From NCBI GenBank assembly GCA_018241325.1, contig JAFEEB010000046.1, positions 1 through 43,852 of the forward strand: a stretch of DNA of 43,852 bases. The letters run 5' to 3'. The position numbers and the translations under genes are program-made. A model generated the notes under the pieces. That model was not told where the DNA came from. It saw only the letters and a list, made by a program, of their open reading frames with translations, and did not search any database. Of the stretch, positions 1 to 7,293 are shown piece by piece. Numbering within the stretch: the first letter of the stretch is position 1; every line of letters begins with the position of its first letter. The DNA comes from Pseudomonadota bacterium. GTDB lineage: Bacteria > Pseudomonadota > Gammaproteobacteria > Burkholderiales > Burkholderiaceae_C.

Positions 1-650
1 GTCTCGCGGTCGCGGATCTCGCCCATCAGGATGACGTCGGGCGCCTGGCGCAGGCTGTTTTTCAGCGCGGCCTCCCAGTCGTCGGTGTCCAGCCCCACCT
101 CGCGCTGGGTGACGATGCAGTTCTTGTGCGGGTGCACGAACTCGACCGGGTCCTCCACCGTGATGATGTGGCCGAAGCTGTTGATGTTGCGCCAGTCCAC
201 CATGGCCGCCAGCGAGGTGGACTTGCCCGAGCCGGTGGCGCCCACCATGATGGCCAGGCCGCGCTTGCTCATGGACACGTCCTTGAGGATCTTGGGCAGG
301 CCCAGGCCGTCGATGGTGGGCAGCTCGGCCGGAATCACCCGCAGCACCATGCCCACGTTGCCCTGCTGCACGAAGGCGTTGACGCGAAAGCGCCCCACGC
401 CCGCCGGGGCCACGGCAAAGTTGCACTCCTTGGTGCGCTCGAACTCGGCGGCCTGCTTGTCGTTCATCACCGAGCGCACCAGCGCCAGCGTGTGCGCGGG
501 CGTGAGGTTTTGCGGCGACACCTTGGTGATCTTGCCGTCCACCTTGATGGCCGGCGGAAACTCGGCCGTGATGAACAAGTCGCTGCCCTGGCGCGTGAGC
601 ATCAGCTTGAGCAGGTCGTTGATGAATTTGCTGGCCTGGTCGCGTTCCAT
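1..650 (-). CDS. pilU: PilU, type IV pilus retraction ATPase (partial, 3' end outside window)
   Basis: This is a hexameric cytoplasmic ATPase of the PilT/PilU branch of the secretion ATPase superfamily. Such proteins power pilus retraction together with PilT. About 216 residues are visible, reading off the left edge without a stop. The N-terminal PAS-like region contains GSDLFITAEFPP (about 22-33). The Walker A motif GATGSGKST lies at about 137-145, followed by the Asp-box VEDPVEFVHPH and the Walker B region VILMGEIRDRE at the cut. The start ATG is the first in frame and MERDQASKFI is a usual PilU beginning. It lies 140 bases downstream of pilT on the same strand, the common betaproteobacterial arrangement. 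The choice of PilU over a second PilT rests on gene order and divergence from the pilT product next door. Confidence 0.93.
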   Translation of the reverse strand, partial: MERDQASKFINDLLKLMLTRQGSDLFITAEFPPAIKVDGKITKVSPQNLTPAHTLALVRSVMNDKQAAEFERTKECNFAVAPAGVGRFRVNAFVQQGNVGMVLRVIPAELPTIDGLGLPKILKDVSMSKRGLAIMVGATGSGKSTSLAAMVDWRNINSFGHIITVEDPVEFVHPHKNCIVTQREVGLDTDDWEAALKNSLRQAPDVILMGEIRDRE

Positions 651-734
651 ATGTGTCGTCCTTGGGTTTGTCGTGAGTCGGCACTCAATTTATCGGAGCC
701 AGCTGGCCGCCGCCGGGCCGCTCCCAAGGCGGCC

Positions 735-786
735 GGGGCCCCCTTGGGGGGCAGCGCAGCATGCGCAGCAGCGGAGCGTGGGGGCC
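735..786. repeat. Palindromic intergenic repeat between pilT and pilU
   Basis: A GC-rich imperfect palindrome with outer arms ggccccc and gggggcc and an inner segment rich in gcagcgc/gcgcagcagcg sits just after the pilT stop. Its CCCCC-TTGGGGGGC core matches a type of dispersed intergenic element that I recall from Comamonadaceae. On the minus strand it could form a strong hairpin and attenuate transcription from pilT into pilU. There is no U-tract, so an intrinsic terminator is not claimed. Confidence 0.55.
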
Positions 787-790
787 ATGT

Positions 791-1834
791 TCAACCCGGG
801 AAGTTTTCCGGAATCTTGGCTTTCCCCCGCGCCTCGGCCGAGCTGATGACGTTGCGGCGCACCAGGTCGGTGAGGGTCTGGTCCAGCGTCTGCATGCCCA
901 TGCCCTGGCCGGTCTGGATGGCCGAATACATCTGCGCCACCTTGGCTTCGCGGATCAGGTTGCGGATGGCCGGCGTGCCGACCATGATCTCGTGCGCGGC
1001 CACGCGGCCCGAGCCGTCCTTCAGCTTGCACAGCGTCTGCGAGATGACGGCCTGGAGCGACTCCGACAGCATGGCGCGCACCATCTCTTTTTCTTCGGCC
1101 GGAAACACGTCGATGATCCGGTCGATGGTCTTGGCCGCGCTCGAGGTGTGCAAGGTGCCGAACACCAGGTGGCCGGTCTCGGCCGCCGTCATGGCCAGGC
1201 GGATGGTCTCCAGGTCGCGCATTTCGCCCACCAGGATGGCATCCGGGTCTTCGCGCAGGGCCGAGCGCAGCGCGTTGGCAAAGCTGTGCGTCATCGGCCC
1301 CACCTCGCGCTGGTTCACCAGGCATTTCTTGGACTCGTGCACGAATTCGATCGGGTCCTCCACCGTCAGCACGTGGCCGTATTCCATCTCGTTGAGGTGA
1401 TTGACCATGGCCGCCAGCGTGGTGGACTTGCCCGAGCCCGTGGGGCCCGTCACCAGTACCAGGCCGCGCGGCTTGAGCGCCAGCTCGCCGAAGATCTTGG
1501 GGCAGTTCAGCTGCTCCAGCGTCAGGATCTTGCTGGGGATGGTGCGCAGCACGCCGGCGGCGCCCCGGTTCTGGTTGAAGGCGTTGACGCGAAAGCGCGC
1601 CAGGCCCTCGATCTCGAACGAAAAGTCCACCTCCAAGTTTTCTTCATACACCTTGCGCTGGGTGTCGTTCATGATGTCGTAGAGCATCGCGAACACCTGC
1701 TTGTGCTCCAGCGGCTCCACGTTCAGACGGCGCACGTCGCCGTGCACGCGGATCATGGGCGGCAGCCCGGCCGACAGGTGCAGGTCGGAGGCGTTGTTCT
1801 TGACGCTGAATGCCAGCAGTTGGGTGATGTCCAC
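791..1834 (-). CDS. pilT: PilT, type IV pilus twitching motility ATPase
   Basis: PilT is the hexameric motor that depolymerises type IV pili and so drives twitching motility and DNA uptake. The product is 347 residues, the usual length. The PAS-like N-terminal domain has SDLHLSAGLPPMIRVHGD (16-33). Walker A GPTGSGKST is at 130-138, the Asp box VEDPIEFVH near 158-166, the Walker B stretch DAILVGEMRD near 198-207, the His box GTLHTSSA near 226-233, and the retraction motif AIRNLIRE at 289-296. All catalytic elements are intact. I chose a GTG start because MDITQLLAFSVKNNASDLHLS is the conserved family N-terminus and AGAGG lies just upstream; the much longer open frame upstream is not coding-like. 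pilU follows on the same strand. Confidence 0.97.
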   Translation of the reverse strand: MDITQLLAFSVKNNASDLHLSAGLPPMIRVHGDVRRLNVEPLEHKQVFAMLYDIMNDTQRKVYEENLEVDFSFEIEGLARFRVNAFNQNRGAAGVLRTIPSKILTLEQLNCPKIFGELALKPRGLVLVTGPTGSGKSTTLAAMVNHLNEMEYGHVLTVEDPIEFVHESKKCLVNQREVGPMTHSFANALRSALREDPDAILVGEMRDLETIRLAMTAAETGHLVFGTLHTSSAAKTIDRIIDVFPAEEKEMVRAMLSESLQAVISQTLCKLKDGSGRVAAHEIMVGTPAIRNLIREAKVAQMYSAIQTGQGMGMQTLDQTLTDLVRRNVISSAEARGKAKIPENFPG

Positions 1835-1882
1835 GGTGCCTCTGCGTGCGGTTGGTTGGTTGCAGTTTGATACGCTCCGGCG

Positions 1883-1912
1883 ATTATGACGATGATTGGG
1901 CGCAATCTCCAA
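1883..1912 (-). promoter_or_regulatory. Candidate sigma-70 promoter for pilT
   Basis: Reading the minus strand, TTGGAG and CATAAT are separated by 18 bases about 50 bases before the GTG start of pilT. Each hexamer matches the consensus at four or five positions. The surrounding 251-base gap between pilT and the upstream small membrane protein holds no convincing gene. Confidence 0.35.
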
Positions 1913-2085
1913 CCGCTTCGTGCCGGAATCGCAACGGCTGGCCAGGCCAGCGGGCGAAATGTGCAGGATGTCGCGCTGGTGGCGGTCGGCGCCCATCCGT
2001 GACCGACGGGCAGCGTCCGTCAGCGCCGCATGGCTGGCGCGAACGGCGCACACGATGCGCCGTGCCGGGGCGTGTGCCAGGGGCA

Positions 2086-2307
2086 CTACCGCGAGGCGTT
2101 GGCGGGCAGCGTGGGCTTGTCGCCATTGCGCCCGCCGTCGTGCCACCGGCCACCGCAGTGGCGTGGGCGCCTGAGCAACAGGGCCGCGCCGAGCGCGATC
2201 AGCAACGCCGGGCCGATCAGCGCAAACATGCCGACCGGAATCAGGCCGAAGTACTTGGCGACGCCGAGCGAGCCAATGACGATCAGGGCAAGGGGAAGGA
2301 TTCTCAT
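2086..2307 (-). CDS. Small membrane protein, shortened paralogue of the upstream LiaI/LiaF-like protein
   Basis: A 73-residue protein with two predicted membrane segments (about 3-20 and 27-46), ending in an Arg/Gly-rich tail. Its first 45 residues are clearly related to the 119-residue product just upstream: both begin MRI(L/F)PLALI, share KxFGLI and continue with P-LLIA-G. The shape resembles the LiaI/LiaF transmembrane region family (DUF5668 type). It is the third gene of an apparent operon headed by an ECF sigma factor, which suggests an envelope-stress role. That role is inferred only. No catalytic motif is visible. Confidence 0.7.
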   Translation of the reverse strand: MRILPLALIVIGSLGVAKYFGLIPVGMFALIGPALLIALGAALLLRRPRHCGGRWHDGGRNGDKPTLPANASR

Positions 2308-2376
2308 GGTGTGCTCCAGTTGAGGTTGAACTGCGTGGTGAGGAGGTGTGTGCGCAAGGCGTGCCGCGGCGCGGCG

Positions 2377-2736
2377 TTAGCGGGGCCCGCCGGACGCGGG
2401 CGGCCCGCCGGGTGCGTCGTGGGGCTGGCCGCCGTCGCCACTGTTGCCATCGCGGGTGCGCCATTGGTTCATGCCCGCGCGAAAACGCTCTCGCTCTTCT
2501 TCGCTCAGGCTGCTCCAGCCAGGGCCGAAGCGGCGGTGCATGCGCCGCTCCCAGTGGTCTTGCATGCGCTCGTGCGCGCGAGCGCGCCAACGCGGGCCGG
2601 CCACCAGCATGGCCACGCCGATGGCGATCAGCAGCACGGGCCAGAACAGGCGCATGAACTCGGGGTCGATCAGGCCAAAGTGCTTGAGCACCCCGACCAC
2701 GCCGATGGCGATCAGGGCAAGCGGAAAAATGCGCAT
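2377..2736 (-). CDS. LiaI/LiaF-like small membrane protein with acidic/His-rich cytoplasmic tail
   Basis: A 119-residue protein with two membrane segments (about 3-20 and 28-47) followed by a soluble tail. The tail carries WERRMHRRFGPGW and then LSEEERERFRAGM (77-89), a charged helical motif, and ends in a Gly/Pro-rich, probably disordered stretch. The start ATG lies 29 bases after the sigma-factor stop, so the genes are almost certainly co-transcribed. The membrane part is of LiaI/LiaF-type. No zinc-binding anti-sigma motif is present. It may be a membrane regulator of the sigma factor or simply part of its regulon; the sequence does not decide between these. Confidence 0.72.
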   Translation of the reverse strand: MRIFPLALIAIGVVGVLKHFGLIDPEFMRLFWPVLLIAIGVAMLVAGPRWRARAHERMQDHWERRMHRRFGPGWSSLSEEERERFRAGMNQWRTRDGNSGDGGQPHDAPGGPPASGGPR

Positions 2737-2765
2737 GAGTCTCTCCAAAATGGTGCAAGAGCACG

Positions 2766-3341
2766 CTAAACAATGAGATCGCCGTATTCGGCCTGCAACT
2801 TGGCGCGCAGGGCGAGCACGGCGTAGCGCTTGCGCGCCAGCAAGGTGTTCTGCGGCACCTGCCATTGCGCCGCCATGTCGGCAAACGACAGGCCTTCGAT
2901 CTCGTGTGCCAGAAAAACGTCGCGCTGCTGCGGCGGCAGCGCTTGCAGCGCGGCATGGATGGACGCGAGCAGCGCCTGCCGGGCATACGCCGCATCGGGG
3001 CCGGCCGCCGGGTCGGGCAGCGCCTCTTGCAGCCACAGCCGGCTGTCGCCGTCCGGGTTCACGGGCGGCGGCTCTTCCTTCTTTTTGCGCGCGCGATCGA
3101 CGATGCGGTTCTTGGCCACCCGAAACAGCCACGCGCCGGCCTGCTCGACGGCGTCCGCGGCCAGGTAGAACTCCAGCAAGACGTCCTGCAGGATGTCTTC
3201 GGCATCGGCCGCGTTGCGCACCTGAGCGCGGATGAAGTTGCCAAGGCGGGCGCGCTCGCGCGTGACGATGTCGTTGAAGCGCGAGGCGTTGGTGGGCACG
3301 GCAAAAGGGGCTGACGGCGAGGGGCCGATCGAGGCGTCCAT
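2766..3341 (-). CDS. ECF-type RNA polymerase sigma factor
   Basis: A 191-residue sigma-70 family protein with only regions 2 and 4. Region 2 spans about 28-90 with AADAEDILQDVLLEFY, which fits the core-binding helix, and WLFRVAKNRIVDRARK, which fits the -10 recognition helix. Region 4 spans about 130-185 with LPPQQRDVFLAHEIEGLSF followed by the helix-turn-helix AAQWQVPQNTLLARKR. A Lys/Pro-rich linker separates them. It heads an operon with two small membrane proteins. No recognisable anti-sigma gene is adjacent, unlike most ECF loci. Which stimulus or regulon it serves cannot be read from the sequence. Confidence 0.9.
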   Translation of the reverse strand: MDASIGPSPSAPFAVPTNASRFNDIVTRERARLGNFIRAQVRNAADAEDILQDVLLEFYLAADAVEQAGAWLFRVAKNRIVDRARKKKEEPPPVNPDGDSRLWLQEALPDPAAGPDAAYARQALLASIHAALQALPPQQRDVFLAHEIEGLSFADMAAQWQVPQNTLLARKRYAVLALRAKLQAEYGDLIV

Positions 3342-3428
3342 GCGGGGTAGACGAACCGGCCGCGCAAATATTGTGCGCCGGCGGCAAAGGGGCCCGCGTG
3401 CCCGATCAGGGGGCCGCGGGCGGTCGCT

Positions 3429-4277
3429 TTACCGAAACACCACCGTGCGCTGCCCCGACAGCAGCACGCGGTGCTCGCTGTGCCACTTCACGGCGCGCGC
3501 CAGCACCTGGCTTTCGGTGTCGCGGCCGATGGCGGTCAGGTCTTCCACGGTCTTGCCGTGGTCCACGCGGGCCACGTCCTGTTCGATGATGGGGCCTTCG
3601 TCCAGGTCGGCGGTCACGTAATGCGCGGTGGCGCCGATCAGCTTGACGCCGCGCTCGTGCGCCTGCCCGTACGGCCTGGCGCCCTTGAAGCTGGGCAAGA
3701 AGCTGTGGTGGATGTTGATGGCGCGCCCGGCCAGGCGCTGGCACAGCTCGTCCGACAGGATCTGCATGTAGCGCGCCAGCACCACCAGCTCGGCGCCCTC
3801 GGCCTCGATGATCTCCAGCTGCCTTCCTTCGGCCTGCGCCTTGTTGGCCTTGGTTACCGCGATGTGGTGAAAGGGTACGTTGTAGCTGGCCGCCAGCTGA
3901 TAAAAATCGCGGTGGTTGCTGACGATGGCGGCAATGTGCAGCGGCAGCAGGCCCGACTTCCAGCGAAACAGCAGGTCGTTCAGGCAATGGCCCTCGCGGC
4001 TGACGAAGATCACCGTGCGCATGGGCTGGCTGGCCGCGTGCAGCTGCCAGCGCATGCCAAAGCGCTCGGCCAGCGCGGCCAGCTGGGCGCGCAGGGCGTC
4101 GGGCTCGGCCTGGGCACAGGCAAACTGCACGCGCATGAAGAACAGGCCGTTGCCCGCGTCGTTGAACTGCGCCGCCTCTTCGATGTTGCCGCCACGCTCC
4201 AGCAAAAAGCCCGAAACGGCGTGCACGATGCCCGGGCGGTCGGGGCACGACAGGGTGAGGATGTAGGTGTCTTGCAT
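3429..4277 (-). CDS. purU: Formyltetrahydrofolate deformylase PurU
   Basis: PurU hydrolyses 10-formyl-tetrahydrofolate to formate and tetrahydrofolate, balancing the one-carbon pool and feeding formate to PurT. The 282 residues match the usual length. An N-terminal ACT domain begins YILTLSCPDRPGIVHAVSGFL, and a formyltransferase-fold domain follows. The latter contains IVSNHRDF, LVVLARYMQILS, NIHHSFLPSFKGARPYGQA and the catalytic Asp in YVTADLDEGPII. The start follows a short gap after the divergent WXXGXW gene. Stand-alone on its strand; the sigma-factor operon downstream is separated by 87 bases. Confidence 0.96.
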   Translation of the reverse strand: MQDTYILTLSCPDRPGIVHAVSGFLLERGGNIEEAAQFNDAGNGLFFMRVQFACAQAEPDALRAQLAALAERFGMRWQLHAASQPMRTVIFVSREGHCLNDLLFRWKSGLLPLHIAAIVSNHRDFYQLAASYNVPFHHIAVTKANKAQAEGRQLEIIEAEGAELVVLARYMQILSDELCQRLAGRAINIHHSFLPSFKGARPYGQAHERGVKLIGATAHYVTADLDEGPIIEQDVARVDHGKTVEDLTAIGRDTESQVLARAVKWHSEHRVLLSGQRTVVFR

Positions 4278-4395
4278 CGGCGCCGATTGTCGCAGGGGCC
4301 TTGCCGGCGCGCCGGCTCATTCTTTTGCACGGCTTTGCCTGCCGTTTACGGCCGCTGCGCGGTTCATGCGTTGAAATGGGGCAAGATTGGTTCAC

Positions 4396-4402
4396 AAGGA
4401 GG
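4396..4402 (+). promoter_or_regulatory. Strong Shine-Dalgarno AAGGAGG of the WXXGXW protein
   Basis: A perfect AAGGAGG stands seven bases before the ATG and fixes that start against the much longer open frame running from upstream, which overlaps purU antisense. Confidence 0.75.
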
Positions 4403-4409
4403 TCCCACC

Positions 4410-4841
4410 ATGTTGCGCACCCTGATCAAACCCGCCCTGCTGTCCGCCGCCGTGCTGGCGGCCTCGATCGGCACCCTGGCGCTGCCCACCGCGGCGCGGG
4501 CCCAGGCCTACATCTCGGTGCAGATCGGCCCGCCCCCGCCGCCGCGTGTCGAGGTGATGCCGGTCGCGCGGCCCGGCTACGTCTGGGCGCCGGGGCACTA
4601 CGAGTGGCGGCATGGCAACTACATCTGGCGGCGCGGCTACTGGGTGGCGGCACGCCCGGGCTATGCCTACGTGGCGCCAGTCTGGGTGGCCGAAGGCCCG
4701 CGCTGGGTGTACCGGCCCGAGCGCTGGGAGCGGCGCCCCGTGCACGCCGGTCCGCCCCACTGGCGCCATCGCCACGACCGCGATGGCGACGGCGTGCCCG
4801 ATCGCCACGACCGGCGCCCGAACGACCCGCGCCGCTATTGA
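4410..4841 (+). CDS. Secreted YXWGXW/WXXGXW-repeat protein
   Basis: A 143-residue exported protein. A signal peptide of about 32 residues (MLRTLIKPALLSAAVLAAS, ending ARAQA) leads into a Trp/Tyr/Arg-rich region with the spaced motifs YVWAPGHYEW, YIWRRGYWV and WVAEGPRWVY. This is the pattern of the WXXGXW (BcpO-related) repeat family. The C-terminus is a His/Asp/Arg-rich tail with HDRDGDGVPDRHD, which resembles a calcium-binding thrombospondin type 3 or dockerin-like DxDxDG loop. Function of the family is unknown. The gene's 3' end overlaps by seven bases the convergent ChaN-like gene. Confidence 0.8.
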   Translation: MLRTLIKPALLSAAVLAASIGTLALPTAARAQAYISVQIGPPPPPRVEVMPVARPGYVWAPGHYEWRHGNYIWRRGYWVAARPGYAYVAPVWVAEGPRWVYRPERWERRPVHAGPPHWRHRHDRDGDGVPDRHDRRPNDPRRY

Positions 4842-5713
4842 TTCGGCTTGGCGTCCCGGACACGGGGCGCGCCGCCGCGCTCGAACTCGGCGCAATAGTC
4901 GCGCGGAGCCTGTGGCGGCGTGGGCCAGATCAGATCGGCGTCGTCGGCGGACGGGGTGGGTGTAGCTATTGAGTCAGTAGCTGCTTGCGCTTTGCTGGAG
5001 CGGGCAGAAGCCACTTTTGCCTTGACATTCGGTGGCAGATGGACCGGCACGCCCAGCCCGCGCTGCACATGGCCGTTGCCCGCCACCAGCAGCACGGTGC
5101 GCCCGGGCTGCAGCGCGTGCATCACGGTGTCGGCCATGGCCATGTCGCGCGCGATCTGCACCCGCGTCATCGGGGTGATCTGGCTTTCGGGCAGCAGGCC
5201 GCAGTGGCCTTCGCGGATGCGCTCGCGCTGCTCGGCCCAGGCGGCGGGCGGCAGGCGGGTGTCCAGCGCGCTGTCCTGCATGGCCGTGCGCATGCGCGTG
5301 CGCGGCAAGTTGCCGCCCAGCACCGGCACGCCGGCGCGCACGGCGGCCATCACCACTGGGCCGTAGTCGGCCCAGGGCCAGCCGCCGCCGTCCCAGGCCA
5401 GGGCGGCGCGCACCTGGGCCTGGCTGGCGCCGGGCGGCAGGCCGGCGGTGACGTGGCCCTGCTCGGCCATCTCCAGCACCAACGCCGCCAGTTGGCCGCG
5501 CGCGGCCAGCCACTGCACCGTGGCGCGCTCCAGTTGGTGGTGTTCGGGCGCGTCGTGCTGCTCGCCCAGCAGCAACACGTCGGTGGGCAACAGGGCGTTC
5601 AGGCGGGCGTCCAGCCGGGCCTGGTCGGCCGGGCTCAGCCGTGACGGTGCGGTGCAGGCGGCCACGAGCCCGGCGGCCAGGGCGGCAATGGCGAGCAGGA
5701 CGGGGCGGCGCAT
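4835..5713 (-). CDS. ChaN-like (haem-binding uptake family) lipoprotein
   Basis: A 292-residue predicted lipoprotein with lipobox LVAAC (Cys20). The family motif LLLGEQHDAPEHHQL occurs near 47-61, EMAEQGH near 81-87 and VLLVAGNGHVQRGLGVP near 207-223. These mark the ChaN/Tiki-related family, some members of which bind haem and act in iron uptake. The metal- or haem-site residues Glu51 and His53 and His215 are present. Residues 235-252 (ASARSSKAQAATDSIATP) are extra and are encoded by a dispersed repeat. The 3' end overlaps the WXXGXW gene by seven bases. Alternative name: DUF399-type protein. Confidence in family is good, in haem transport low. Confidence 0.8.
   Translation of the reverse strand: MRRPVLLAIAALAAGLVAACTAPSRLSPADQARLDARLNALLPTDVLLLGEQHDAPEHHQLERATVQWLAARGQLAALVLEMAEQGHVTAGLPPGASQAQVRAALAWDGGGWPWADYGPVVMAAVRAGVPVLGGNLPRTRMRTAMQDSALDTRLPPAAWAEQRERIREGHCGLLPESQITPMTRVQIARDMAMADTVMHALQPGRTVLLVAGNGHVQRGLGVPVHLPPNVKAKVASARSSKAQAATDSIATPTPSADDADLIWPTPPQAPRDYCAEFERGGAPRVRDAKPNQ
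4958..5024. repeat. ATAGCTGC-type dispersed repeat inside the ChaN-like gene
   Basis: The stretch contains tagctattgagtcagtagctgcttgcgctttgctggag in short pieces: TAGCTATT, then CAGTAGCTGCTTGCGCTTTG, then AGCGGGC and CACTTTTGCC. It follows the layout of a Comamonadaceae repeat that I know (AT-rich edge, AGCTGCTTGCGC core, AGCGC arm, TTTT edge). It is in frame with the gene and adds about 18 residues. Confidence 0.65.
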
Positions 5714-5732
5714 GGCGCCATACTAAGCCGAT

Positions 5733-6842
5733 ATGGCGGGGACGAATCACGGGGACGCTGGACACTGGCCGCGCGCGGGCCTGACGCTGGTGCTGGCCGC
5801 TGGAGCCGCATTGCTGGCCGCGCGCGCACGCGTGCCGGTGCCGTGGATGATCGGCCCGCTGCTGGTCACGGCGGCGGCCCGCATGGCCGGCTGGCAGGCC
5901 GTCAGCAGCACCGGGCTGCGCAACGCCGGGCAATGGGTCATCGGCGGGGCGCTGGGCCTCTATTTCACGCCACAGGTGACGGCGCTGGTGCTGGGCCTGT
6001 GGTGGGCGGTGGCGTTGGCGGTCCTGTTTGCGCTGGGCTTGGGCGTGCTGTTCGGTGGCTGGATGAACCGCGCGCTGGGCACGGCCGGGGCCGAGCTGAC
6101 GCCCCTGCAGCGGCGCGCCACGGCCTGGTTTGCCAGCTCGGTCGGCGGCGCGTCGGAGATGACGCTGCTGGCTGAGCGCGCCGGTGCCCGCGCCGACCTG
6201 GTGGCGGCCGCACACAGCGTGCGCATGACGGTGGTGGTGCTGGTGCTGCCCTTTGCCATGCAGTGGGCGCGCCTGCACTGGCAGCTGCCGGCGTTGGACG
6301 CCACGCCGCCCGGGCGTGCCGCCGCCGAATGGCCGGGCCTGCTGTGGCTGGGCCTGGCCACCGGGGCGGGCGCCTGGCTGATGAGCCGCACGCGCCGCGC
6401 CAACCCCTGGTTCATTGGCCCGCTGCTGGTGGCCATGGCGTTGACCATGGCCGATGTCCATCTGTCGGCCGTGCCCAAGGCGCTGACCAATGCGGCCCAG
6501 CTGGTGATCGGCGTCAGCTTGGGCGTGCGCTTTTCGCGCCCGTTCCTGCGCACCGCGCCGCGCTGGCTGGCGGCTGCGGCCGTTGGCACGTTGGGCATGA
6601 TCGCGCTGTGCGCGGGTTTTGCCGAGCTGCTGGCGGGACTGACCGGGCTGCATCCGGTGACGTTGATGCTGGCCACGGCACCCGGCGGCATCGCCGAGAT
6701 GGCGATCACGGCGCAGGTGTTGCAACTGGGCGTGGCGGTGGTGACCGCCTTTCAGGTGTGCCGGCTGGTGGCCGTGCTGCTGCTGGCCGAACCCCTGTTT
6801 GGCTGGCTGGAGCGCCGCCGCTGGCGGCGCGCCGCGCCGTGA
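5733..6842 (+). CDS. AbrB-family integral membrane protein
   Basis: A 369-residue, highly hydrophobic protein with about ten membrane segments. It shows an internal duplication: VPVPWMIGPLLVTAAARMAGW in the first half (begins near 26) and RANPWFIGPLLVAMAL in the second (near 223). Each is followed by a G-Q-VIG-LG motif (NAGQWVIGGALGLYF; NAAQLVIGVSLGVRF). This twofold repeat defines the AbrB/putative ammonia monooxygenase family (TIGR03082 type), whose transport or regulatory role is unsettled; the name does not mean the DNA-binding AbrB. It is divergent from the ChaN-like gene with only 19 bases between starts. Confidence 0.87.
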   Translation: MAGTNHGDAGHWPRAGLTLVLAAGAALLAARARVPVPWMIGPLLVTAAARMAGWQAVSSTGLRNAGQWVIGGALGLYFTPQVTALVLGLWWAVALAVLFALGLGVLFGGWMNRALGTAGAELTPLQRRATAWFASSVGGASEMTLLAERAGARADLVAAAHSVRMTVVVLVLPFAMQWARLHWQLPALDATPPGRAAAEWPGLLWLGLATGAGAWLMSRTRRANPWFIGPLLVAMALTMADVHLSAVPKALTNAAQLVIGVSLGVRFSRPFLRTAPRWLAAAAVGTLGMIALCAGFAELLAGLTGLHPVTLMLATAPGGIAEMAITAQVLQLGVAVVTAFQVCRLVAVLLLAEPLFGWLERRRWRRAAP

Positions 6843-6846
6843 CACG

Positions 6847-6869
6847 AAAAAGGGGCCGCTCGGGCCCCT
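6847..6869 (-). terminator. Rho-independent terminator of the DUF3567 gene
   Basis: On the minus strand a perfect seven-base stem (aggggcc pairing with ggcccct) with a five-base loop is followed by five T residues. It sits between the convergent AbrB-family gene and the DUF3567 gene and points to the latter. Confidence 0.75.
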
Positions 6870-6888
6870 GGTCTGGGTGCGAGCGGGG

Positions 6889-7170
6889 TCAGTGCAGCAC
6901 GACCGGGTTTTGTGCCAGCTCGGCGTAGCCTTCCAGCGTGTCTTCCACCTCTTCCTGCGTGGGCGTGTTTTGCTGCCACTCGGTGATGCGACGCTGAAAC
7001 AGCTCGGCCCACAGGCCGTCCAGGTAGACCTCCTTGCCCGAGCGCTTGTCCACGATCTCAAAGCCGTGGCGCGCCAGCGTCGGCGTGCCCGCGGGCGCGT
7101 CGGCGTCGTGGGGCTCGTCGGGCAGCAGGTGCACCACCACAAAGCTGTCGGAGTCGTAGAGCGTGTTCAT
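6889..7170 (-). CDS. DUF3567 family protein
   Basis: A 93-residue cytoplasmic protein of a family restricted largely to Burkholderiales, with unknown function. Visible hallmarks are MNTLYDSDSFVVVHLLPDEP at the N-terminus, the centre RHGFEIVDKRSGKEVYLDG, and an acidic helical end TQEEVEDTLEGYAELA. An in-frame ATG 21 residues upstream exists, but the conserved family start is MNTLYDSD. A clear intrinsic terminator follows the gene. Members are often linked to cell-cycle or PHA genes in my recollection, but nothing here supports a particular role. Confidence 0.82.
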   Translation of the reverse strand: MNTLYDSDSFVVVHLLPDEPHDADAPAGTPTLARHGFEIVDKRSGKEVYLDGLWAELFQRRITEWQQNTPTQEEVEDTLEGYAELAQNPVVLH

Positions 7171-7293
7171 GTCGATGGATTGGCCTTTCACCATTGTGCC
7201 CTGTGAATATGGCAACGATCGAGCCCGTTTCAAGGCCGACAGGGTTTTCCTGCCCCTGCGGGGCGGCGGGCGCTGCCCCTACACTTGCCGGCC

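Noticed and set aside
126-1400. 424-codon open frame antisense to pilU and pilT
   Set aside because: High GC content opens long antisense frames; the translation is Arg/His/Gly/Val-rich with no motif, while pilU and pilT on the other strand are unmistakable.
3471-4841. 456-codon frame running through purU antisense into the WXXGXW gene
   Set aside because: Only its last 143 codons are real; the strong Shine-Dalgarno and signal peptide mark the internal ATG as the start.
7240-7270. CCCCTGCGGGG hairpin before the FAH gene as a terminator or riboswitch
   Set aside because: The stem is short, has no U-tract and no conserved RNA fold could be recognised.
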